A DNA stretch of 64,000 nucleotides from NCBI RefSeq assembly GCF_900110755.1, contig NZ_FOFF01000017.1, positions 1-64,000 of the forward strand. The letters run 5' to 3'. The DNA is from Streptomyces sp. yr375 (GTDB lineage Bacteria > Actinomycetota > Actinomycetes > Streptomycetales > Streptomycetaceae). Below the pieces are notes generated by a model. That model had not been told where the DNA came from. It searched no databases and worked only from the letters and a program-made list of their open reading frames with translations. Position numbers and translations under genes: made by a program. Below are positions 7,721 through 18,000 of this stretch, in pieces (the stretch's first letter is position 1; the number at the start of each line of letters is the position of its first letter).

Positions 7721-9066
7721 GCGGTGACGGCCGGCGGGCCGGGCCGCCCCTCTCACGGGTGGGTTCTCGGGTGTCGCGTGCCGCGGTCGACTTCGGCCGG
7801 TTCGTGCGCACGGCGCGGCAGGCCGGGGCGCTGGTCGTCCAGCCGCGCATGGGCTTCGGCGGGCCCGCCGAGATGCGCGCGGGCCTCACGGCCACGAGGA
7901 ACGCCGCCGCGACGACCGCCGGGACCATCACCCTCGACAGCTACACCCGGGTCGGTGATCTGCGCGCCGTGGAGGCCGCGTTGCGCGACGGGGCGGATCT
8001 GAACGGCTATCCGATCGTCAGCCATCCCGACGCCGTCACCGGGCGCGTCCTCGCCGGGCTGGTCGGCGACGACTTCCCCGTGCAGGTACGCCACGGTTCG
8101 GCGAACCCGGTGGACATCTTCCGGGCGCTGCTGCGGGTCGGTCTCTCGGCGACCGAGGGCGGCCCGGTCTCGTACTGCCTGCCGTACGGCCGGACCCCGT
8201 TGGAGACGTCCGTCAGGAACTGGGACCGCGCCTGCGAGATCCTCTGCCGGGCCCGGGAGTCCGGAGTGGAACCGCATCTGGAGACCTTCGGCGGCTGCAT
8301 GCTCGGCCAACTGTGCCCGCCCGGCCTGCTGGTGGCGATCAGCCTGCTGGAAGCCCTGTTCTTCCACCGCCACGGTCTGCGCGACCTGTCCGTCAGCTAC
8401 GCCCAGCAGACCAACGCCGCGCAGGACCAGGAGGCGGTGCTCGCGCTGCGCCGACTGTGCGCGGAGTTCCTTCCGGACACGCGGTGGCACGTGGTGATCT
8501 ACACGTACATGGGGATGTATCCCGCTTCCCGCGAAGGGGCGTATCAACTGCTCGGGCAGGCCGCCGAGTTGGCGGTCGCCACCGGTTCGGAGCGGCTGAT
8601 CGTGAAGACGGAGGCCGAGGCCAGCAGGATTCCCACCATCGCGGAGAACGTGGCCGCACTGGAGTACGCGGCCGGCGCGGCGCGGCGCGCGCGACCGATT
8701 CTCATATCCGGTGACTTCGCCGAGGATTCACAGGTGTACGCCGAGGCGCGCACCCTCGTCGAAGCCGTTCTCAACCTTCACGACGACATGGGGAAAGCAC
8801 TGCTCATCGCCTTCAGGAGAGGGTTTCTCGATATTCCATACTGCGTCCATCCGGACAACATGGGACGGACGCGGAGTTATATCGATCAGCGTGGGCGGCT
8901 CCGCTGGGGAAACATCGGCCTGCTGCCGCTCAGGGACGTCGTGGACACGAGTTACGCGCACGCTCTTTCCTCGGCCGAACTCCTGAGATCGCTCTCCTAT
9001 GTACGAAGGAAATTCGACGAGGGTGGCTCGGCCGACCCCATTTCTGCCCAGGGAGTGCACAGATGA
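7717..9066 (+). CDS. Glutamate mutase (methylaspartate mutase) large subunit
   Basis: A 449-residue protein of the glutamate mutase epsilon-subunit family, slightly shorter than clostridial enzymes (about 480). Recognisable stretches include VVQPRMGFGGPAEM near the N-terminus, TLDSYTRVGD, YPIVSHPDAVTGR, the VRHGSANP substrate-site segment and LETFGGCMLGQLCPP. With the small subunit it uses adenosylcobalamin to rearrange glutamate into 3-methylaspartate, the precursor for the 3-aminoisobutyrate starter unit. The start is GTG 7717, overlapping the small-subunit stop; its own stop overlaps the PKS start (ATGA). Corresponds to VinI. Confidence 0.88.
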   Translation: MSGDGRRAGPPLSRVGSRVSRAAVDFGRFVRTARQAGALVVQPRMGFGGPAEMRAGLTATRNAAATTAGTITLDSYTRVGDLRAVEAALRDGADLNGYPIVSHPDAVTGRVLAGLVGDDFPVQVRHGSANPVDIFRALLRVGLSATEGGPVSYCLPYGRTPLETSVRNWDRACEILCRARESGVEPHLETFGGCMLGQLCPPGLLVAISLLEALFFHRHGLRDLSVSYAQQTNAAQDQEAVLALRRLCAEFLPDTRWHVVIYTYMGMYPASREGAYQLLGQAAELAVATGSERLIVKTEAEASRIPTIAENVAALEYAAGAARRARPILISGDFAEDSQVYAEARTLVEAVLNLHDDMGKALLIAFRRGFLDIPYCVHPDNMGRTRSYIDQRGRLRWGNIGLLPLRDVVDTSYAHALSSAELLRSLSYVRRKFDEGGSADPISAQGVHR

Positions 9067-12000
9067 GCGAGTTCAACGATTTCCCCTCCCTGCTCGCCCT
9101 GGTGCGTGCGGAGGCGGTCGCGGTCGTGCGGGCCGTCGATCGGGGGACGCCGGGAGCGCCGGGGACGCCTGGCACGATGGACAGTGGGCAGACCTTCAAG
9201 GATCTGGGGTTCGACTCACTGGCCGCCGTCGATCTGCACGGCAGGCTCGTCTCCGCCCTGGGCAGGGAACTGCCCGTCACCATGGTCTTCGACCACCCGA
9301 CGCCCGCCGCGCTGGCCCGGTTCCTCCAGGCGGAGGTGCTGGGGGTGACGTCGTCCGTGGCCGAGGAGGCAGCGCCCGTCGCCACGGCCCGGTCCGGGGC
9401 CGACGACGAACCCGTCGCCGTCGTCGGCATCGGCTGCCGGTACCCGGGGGACGTCGCCTCCCCCGACCAGCTCTGGCGTCTCGTGCTCGCGGGCGAGGAA
9501 GCGCTCGTCGACTTCCCCACGGACCGTGGGTGGGACCTCGACGGGCTGTACGACCCGGACCCCGGCAAGCCCGGGAAGAGCTATGTCCGCAAGGGCGGAT
9601 TCCTCGCGGGGGCGGCCGAGTTCGACGCGGACTTCTTCGGGATCAGCCCGCGTGAGGCCATGGCGATGGACCCGCAGCAGCGGCTCGTCCTGGAGACGTC
9701 CTGGGAGGCACTGGAGCACGCGGGCATCGATCCGACCGCTCTGCGCTCCAGCCTCACCGGGGTCTTCATCGGGGCGGAGCCCCAGGAGTACGGCCCTCGG
9801 CTGTACGAGGCTCCCGAGGGCCTCGACGGATATCTCCTGACGGGCAACGCGCCCAGCGTCGTGTCCGGCCGCGTCGCGTACGCGCTCGGGCTGGAGGGGC
9901 CCACGCTCACCGTGGACACCGCGTGCTCGGGCTCGCTGGTCGCCCTGCACCTGGCCGCCCAGTCGGTGCGCCGCGGCGAGTGCTCGCTGGCGCTGGCCGG
10001 CGGGGTCGCCGTGATGGGCGGGCCGGGGACCTTCACGGCGTTCAGCCGGCAGCGGGGGCTGGCCGAGGACGGGCGGTGCAAGCCCTTCGCCGCCGCCGCC
10101 GACGGCACGGGCTTCTCCGAGGGCGTGGGCGTGCTGGTGCTGGAGCGGTTGTCGGACGCCCGGCGAGGCGGCCACCGGGTGCTGGCCGTGCTGCGCGGCT
10201 CGGCGGTGAACCAGGACGGCGCCAGCAACGGTCTGACCGCGCCGAACGGCCCTTCCCAGCAGCGCGTGATCCGTCAGGCGCTCGCCGACGCACGGCTGAC
10301 CGCCACCGACGTCGACGCCGTCGAGGCGCACGGCACCGGGACCACCCTGGGCGACCCGATCGAGGCGCAGGCCCTGATCGCGGCGTACGGCCAGGGCCGT
10401 CCCGACGACCGGCCGCTGTGGCTCGGCTCGTTGAAGTCCAACATCGGCCACACCCAGGCCGCCGCCGGTGTCGCCGGGGTGATCAAGATGGTCATGGCGA
10501 TACGGCACGGCGTCCTGCCCCGGACCCTGCACGTCGACGCCCCCACCCCGCACGTCGACTGGAGCGCCGGCGCGGTCGAACTCCTCACCCGGGCGATGCC
10601 GTGGCCCGAGACCGGCCGCCCGCGCCGCGCCGCCGTGTCCTCGTTCGGCATCAGCGGCACCAACGCGCATGTGATCCTCGAACAGCCGCCCACCGAGCCG
10701 CCGCCCACCGACGCGTCTCCTGCCGGCACCCGGCCCGCACTCCACGCCTGGCCCCTCTCCGCCAGGAACCGGCAGGCTCTCCAGGCCCAGGCCACCCGGC
10801 TGCGCACCCACCTCCGCGACACCGAGAACGCCGACACCACCGCCCGCGACACCGCCGTCGACGTGGGCGCGGCCCTGGCACGTTCCCGCGCGGGGCTGGA
10901 GCACCGGGCCGTCGTGATCGGCGCGGACCGCGATGAACTGCTCGCGGGAGTGGGCGTGTTGGCCGACGGGGGCACGGCACTTGGCGTGGTGCAGGGTTCT
11001 GCGGCCGAGGGCGGATTGGCGTTCCTGTTCACGGGGCAGGGCAGCCAACGCCCGGGTGCGGGACGGCGGTTGTACGCACGTCACCCCGTCTTCGCCGAAG
11101 CCCTCGACGAGGTGTGCGACCACTTCGACGCCGAACTCGACGTACCGCTGCGGGACGTGGTGTTCGCCGACCCGGACTCCGCGCTCGCGCCGCTGATCCA
11201 CGAGACGGTGTACACGCAGGCAGCCCTTTTCGCGCTGGAGACCGCGCTGTTCCGGCTGTTGGAGTCCTGGGGTGTCGTCCCCGACCACCTCGCCGGTCAC
11301 TCCATCGGTGAGATCAGCGCCGCCCACGCCGCCGGAATCCTGGACCTCCCGGACGCCTGCACGCTGGTCGCCGCCCGAGGCCGCCTCATGCAGGCCCTTC
11401 CCGCAGGCGGGGCCATGATCGCCGTACAGGCCGCCGAAACAGACGTACTCCCCCTGCTCACCGGTCACGAGGACCACCTCGCCGTCGCCGCCGTCAACGC
11501 GCCCGACGCCACCGTCGTCTCCGGGGAGGAACAGGCCGTCGTCGAGGCCGCCGAGCGGCTGCGGGCGCTGGGGCACAAGGCCAAGCGCCTGACGGTCAGT
11601 CACGCCTTCCACTCGCCTCTCATGGAGCCGATGCTCCGGGACTTCGCGCGCGTCGCCAGGATGCTGACGTATCACCGGCCCCGTATCCCCGTGGTGTCCA
11701 ATCTGACCGGGGCCACCGCCGAGCCGGACGTGATCGGCTCGCCGGAGTACTGGGTGCGGCACGTCCGCGAGGCCGTCCGGTTCCGCGACGGCGTCGAGCA
11801 TCTGCACGCGCTGGGCGTCACCACGTTTCTGGAGCTCGGCCCCGACTCCACGCTCAGCGGGCTCGTCCGTCGCACGGTGCCGGAAGGCGTGGCGGCGGCG
11901 TCCCTGTTGCGCCGTGACCGGGACGAGGAGCGGGAGGTCCTCGGCGCGGTCGCCCTCGCCTACACGCGAGGCGTCCCCGTCGACTGGCCGGCCCTCGGCG

Positions 12001-15000
12001 GGCAGGGTGCCGCCGCCCGGCACGTCGACCTCCCCACCTACGCCTTCCAGCGCCGGCGGTACTGGCTCGACGCCGTGCCGCAGGCCGCCGGTCTGGCCTC
12101 GACGGGGCTCACCCCGGCCGGCCACCCGTTCCTGGGCGCGGCCGTGGCCTTCGCGGACGGCGACGGTGCCGTGCTGACCGGCCGGGTCTCCCTGGCCGGT
12201 CACCCCTGGCTGGCCGACCACAGCATCGCCGGTGTGCCGCTGCTGCCCGGCACCGCCCTCGTCGACCTGGCCGTCCGGGCTGGCGACGAGGTGGGCAGTC
12301 CCGTCCTGGAGGAACTCACCCTTCAGACACCGCTCGTCCTGCCGCTTCGGGGCGCGGTCGCTCTCCAGGTCGCCGTGGGGGCCGCGCGGGACGGCGGGCG
12401 CAGGAGCGTCGAGATCTACTCGCGGGCCGAGGGCACGCCGACGGAGTCGCCGTGGACGTGTCACGCCCGTGGCGTCCTCACCACGGACGACCCGCCGACC
12501 TCATCGCCGTCCTCCGCCGCCGGGCGACCGGAGTTGCGGGTGTGGCCGCCGCGTGGGGCGCGGTCGGTGGACATCGGCGGCCTGTACGCGGAGATGGACG
12601 CGCAGGGTTACGGCTACGGTCCCGCCTTCCGGGGGCTGCGGTCGGTCTGGCGGCACGGCGAGGACGTGTACGCCGAGGTCCGGCTGCCCGAGCCAACCGG
12701 GGACGCCCTGCCGGGTGACGGCCGTTTCGGTCTGCATCCCGCGCTGCTGGACGCGGTGCTGCACGCCACCGACTTCGCCGACCGTGCCGCGCGAGGCGGT
12801 GCGGGGCAGACCCGGCTGCCGTTCGCCTGGTCCGGGGTGGCGCTGCACGCGGCCGGGGCCACCGCGCTGCGGGCGCTGATCCGCCCCACCGGAGCGGACG
12901 GCGTGTCGCTCGACCTGGCCGACGAGGCCGGCGAGCCGGTGGCCACGGTCGCCTCCCTGGTCGTACGGCCGGTGTCGGCCGAGCAGTTGACGGCGGCCCG
13001 GGGCGACGACCGGGAGTCGCTGTTCGTCCTGGAGTGGACGCCCCTGCCGCACGCGGCGCGGCAGGACGCGGCCGAGGACGGGCGCTGGGTCGTGCTCGGC
13101 GCGGAGGAGCCGAGGCTCGCCGGGCGGGCGGGGGAACCCGTGCCCGCGTACCCCGATCTGGACGCACTGGCCCGCCGGGCCGGGGAGGGCTGTGCTCCGC
13201 CCGAAGCGGTACTGGTGTCCTGCTTCCCGGACCGCACCGCGACCTACACCGCGCAACACGGCACGGACCGCGTGGAGTTGCTCGACGAGATCCGGTCGGC
13301 GACGGACCGGGCGCTCGCCGTACTGCGCGACTGGTCGGCCGACGAACGGTTCACGGCGGCGCGGCTCGTGCTGCTCGTACCGGACGAGGACACGGCGGAC
13401 CTGGTGACGGCACCGCTGCGGGGCCTGGTGCGCGCCGCGCAGGCGGAACACCCCGGCCGGATCGCTCTCGTCGGCGTCCCCACCTACGACGAACACGGCG
13501 GGCCGGACGTCCCCGGGCCGCTGCTGGCCGCCGCGCTGGCCAGTGGCGAGCCCGAGATCGCCGTACGCGGCGGACGGCTGCTGGTGCCGCGCCTGGCCCG
13601 CCCCGCCGCCACGGCGGCCCCCACGCCCGGTGGCGTGCCCCGCTGGGACGGCCACGGCACCGTGCTCGTCACCGGCGGCACCGGCGGCCTGGGCGCGCTG
13701 GTGGCCCGGCATCTGGTGGCCGAACACGGCGTACGGCATCTGCTGCTCGTGTCTCGGCGGGGCCTCGCGGCACCGGGCGCCGCCGACCTGGTGGCGGAGC
13801 TGACCTCGCAGGGGGCCCGGGTGAGCGTGGTCGGCTGCGACACCGCCGACCGTGCGGCGCTGGCCGCCCTGCTGGCCCAGGTCCCCGCGGCGCATCCGCT
13901 GACCGGCGTGGTGCACACGGCCGGGGTCCTGGACGACGGGCTGATCGGCTCGCTCACCCCCGAGCGGATGGACGTCGTCCTGCGGCCCAAGGTGGACGCC
14001 GCGTGGCATCTGCACGACCTGACCCGGGACCTTCCACTGCGGTGCTTCGTGCTCTTCTCCTCCACGGCCGGGGTGCTGGACGCCGTCGGACAGGGCAACT
14101 ACGCGGCCGCCAACGCCTTCCTGGACGCGCTCGCCCGGCACCGCCGCGCCGCCGGGCTGCCCGCCCACTCGCTGCTGTGGGGGCTGTGGAGCGGTGCCGT
14201 CGGCATGGGCGGCCGACTGGCCGAGGCCGACGTACGGCGGATCCGGCGCTCGGGGCTGGCACCGCTGGACGCGGCGGAGAGCCTGGCCCTGTTCGACACG
14301 GCGCTCGCCACGGACGACCACCCCGTGCTGCTGCCGCTGCGGCTCGATCATCAGGCCCTGCGGGCCCGGGGGCAGGCGCTGCCGGCCGTGCTGCGCGGGC
14401 TGGTCCGTACGCCGATCCGGCGCACCGCCCGGACCGGCGCGTCCGGCGCGGACGGGGATGCCGGCCGACCGGCAGCCGAGGGGCTCGCGGGGTTGGCGGG
14501 GCTGCCGCCTGCGGAGCGTGACCGGGCGCTGCTGGATCTCGTCCGTGTCCAGGTCGCCGCTGTGCTCGGGCACGCGACGGTGGAGCCGGTGGAACCCGAC
14601 CGGGCGTTCCGTGATCTCGGCTTCGACTCGCTGGCCGCCGTCGAACTCCGCAACGCCCTCGGCACGGTCACCGGGCTGCGGATGCCCGCCACCCTCGTCT
14701 TCGACCATCCCACCTCGCGGGCGCTCGCCGAGCACCTCGCCACCCTGCTGCCGGGCACGTCGGGCCGTACGTCCGCCGGGCCGGCCGTGGCCGCCGTCGT
14801 CGGCGACGACGAGCCGATCGCGATCGTCGGCATGGCCTGCCGCTATCCGGGCGGCGTCGACTCCCCGCAGGCGCTGTGGGACCTCGTGGCCGAGGGCCGC
14901 GACGGGGTCACCCGCTTCCCGGCGGACCGTGGCTGGGACATCGACGCCCTGTACGACCCGGAGCCGGGCAAGCCCGGCCGCACCTACACCGACCAGGGCG

Positions 15001-18000
15001 GATTCCTGCACGACGCCGCCGAGTTCGACGCGGGCTTCTTCGGCATGAGCCCCCGGGAGGCGCTGGGCACCGACACCCAGCAGCGCCTGCTCCTGGAGGT
15101 GTCCTGGGAGGCCGTGGAGAGCGCCGGGTTCGATCCGACCACCGTGCGCGGGACCCCGACCGGCGTCTTCGCCGGGGTCATGTACAACGACTACGGCAGC
15201 CGCCCCGGCGAAGTGCCCGCCGACGTCGTCGGCTATCTCGGCAGCGGCAGTCTCGGCAGTGTCGCCTCCGGGCGGGTCGCGTACACGCTGGGTCTGGAGG
15301 GCCCCGCCGTCACCGTCGACACCGCCTGCTCGTCCTCCCTGGTCGCCCTGCACTGGGCGATCCAGGCCCTCCAGCGCGGCGAATGCTCGCTGGCGCTGGC
15401 CGGCGGCGTCACCGTCATGTCGACGCCCGAGGCGTTCCTCGACTTCAGCCTCCAGCGGGGACTGGCCGAGGACGGCCGCTGCAAGTCCTTCGCCGCCGCG
15501 GCCGACGGCACGGGCTGGGGCGAGGGAGTCGGCATGCTGGTCCTCGAGCGGCTGTCGGAGGCGCGGCGAGCCGGTCATCGGGTCCTCGCAGTGGTACGAG
15601 GCTCCGCCGTCAACCAGGACGGCGCCAGCAACGGACTGACGGCGCCCAACGGGCCTGCCCAACAGCGTGTGATCCGGCAGGCGTTGGCGAACGCGCGGCT
15701 GGACGGCGTCGACGTGGACGCGGTGGAGGCGCACGGGACGGGCACCAGGCTGGGCGACCCGATCGAGGCCCAGGCGCTGATCGCGACCTACGGTCAGGGC
15801 CGCCCCGCCGACCGGCCCCTGTGGCTGGGCTCGGTCAAGTCGAACATCGGGCACGCCCAGGCCGCCGCCGGGGTGGCCGGGGTGATCAAGATGGTCATGG
15901 CGATGCGCCACGGGGTGCTGCCCCGGACGCTGCACGTGGACGCCCCCACCCCGCACGTCGACTGGACCGAGGGCCGGGTGGAACTCCTGACGGAGACGGT
16001 CTCCTGGCCGGACACCGGCCGTCCCCGGCGCGGTGCCGTGTCGTCCTTCGGGATCAGCGGCACCAACGCCCATGTCGTCCTGGAACAGGCTCCCGCCGCC
16101 GATCCCGCGACCACCACCCCGGACACGGTGCCCGGGCTGCTCGTCTGGCCCGTGTCCGCGAGGAGCGAGCGGGGACTGCGGGCGCAGGCCGCGAAGCTCG
16201 GCGCGCATGTGTCGCATCCGTCGCACCTGTCGCATCCGTCGGCCACGGAGGTGTCCCCCGTGGACGTGGGCGTGTCGTTGGCCCGCTCCCGGGCGGGTCT
16301 TGAGCACCGCGCGGTCGTGATCGGCGCGGACCGTGCCGAGTTGGTGGCGGGGCTGGACGCGCTCGCCGGGGGCCGTCCGGCGCCGGGTCTGGTCCACGAG
16401 CCCGTCTCCACTGGGCAGTTGGCGTTCCTGTTCACCGGACAGGGCAGTCAGCGCGCCGGTGCGGGTCACCGTCTCTACCGTGCCCACCCGGTGTTCGCCC
16501 GGGCGCTGGACGCCGTCTGCGCCCATCTGGACCCGGAGTTGGAGGTGCCGCTGCGTGAAGTCCTCTTCGCGGACGCCGACTCACCGCACGCCGGGCTGAT
16601 CGACCGGACCGGGTACACGCAGGCAGCCCTTTTCGCGCTGGAGACCGCGCTGTTCCGGCTGTTGGAGTCCTGGGGTGTCGTCCCCGACCACCTCGCCGGT
16701 CACTCCATCGGTGAGATCAGCGCCGCCCACGCCGCCGGAATCCTGGACCTCCCGGACGCCTGCACGCTGGTCGCCGCCCGAGGCCGCCTCATGCAGGCCC
16801 TTCCCGCAGGCGGGGCCATGATCGCCGTACAGGCCGCCGAAACAGACGTACTCCCCCTGCTCCTCGGTCACGAGGACCGCGTCGCGGTCGCCGCCGTCAA
16901 CGCGTCCGACGCCACCGTCGTCTCAGGGGAGGCGCGGGCCGTGCGGGAGGTCGCCGAACGGCTGGCGGCCCTCGGTCACCGGACCCGGCCCCTTCAGGTG
17001 AGCCATGCCTTCCACTCCCCGCTGATGGATCCGGTGCTGGCGGAGTTCACCCGTGTCGCCGAGTCGTTGACCTACCACCCGCCGCGGATAGCCCTGGTGT
17101 CCAACGTGACAGGGCGGACCGCCGACCCGGACACCATGGGGAGCGCCGACTACTGGGCCCGGCACATCCGGGAGACCGTCCGCTTCCACGACGGCCTGCT
17201 GCATCTGCGCGGTCAGGGCGTCACCACCTTCCTGGAGCTGGGCCCCGACGCCGTACTGAGCAGCCTCGTCGGGCGTGCCCTGCCCGAAGCCGGCGTCCGG
17301 GCCGCCTCGTTGCTGCGCCGCGACCAGGACGAGGAACGCGAACTGCTGAAGGGGGTGGCGCTCACCTACGGCCGGGGTGCCTTCGTCAACTGGTCTGCTC
17401 TGTATGCCGGTTGGGACGCCCGGCCCGCCGAACTCCCCACCTACGCCTTCCAGCACGACCGTTACTGGCTCGAACCGACCCCGGCGGCGGCCGATATGGT
17501 CTCGGCCGGAATCGCCTCCGCCGAGCATCCGCTGTTGGGCGCGTCGGTCGGTCTGGTCGGGTCGGAGCAGCATCTCTTCACCGGGCGTCTCGCGCCGCGT
17601 ACCCAACCGTGGCTGACCCAGCACGCGGTGGCGGGCGTGGTCCTCTTCCCAGGGGCCGGGTTCGTGGAGCTGGCGTTGCATGCCGGGGAGCGGCTGGGCT
17701 GCCCCACGGTGGAGGAACTCACCCTGCTGGCACCGCTGTCGCTCCCGGCGGACACGGTGGTGCAGCTCCAACTCCTGGTCGACGCCGAGACGGAGTCCGG
17801 GACGCGCCGCTTCACGGTCCACGCGCGCGCCGAGGACGCCTCGGACGACCTGCCGTGGACCCGGCTCGCCGAGGGCGTGTTGGCCTACGACGACCGCCCC
17901 GAGGCGTTCTCGCTGGCCCAGTGGCCGCCCGCCGGCGCCGAACCGGTCGAGCTGGACGGGCGGTACGCGCGTCTGGCGGCGGGCGGTCTGGAGTACGGGC

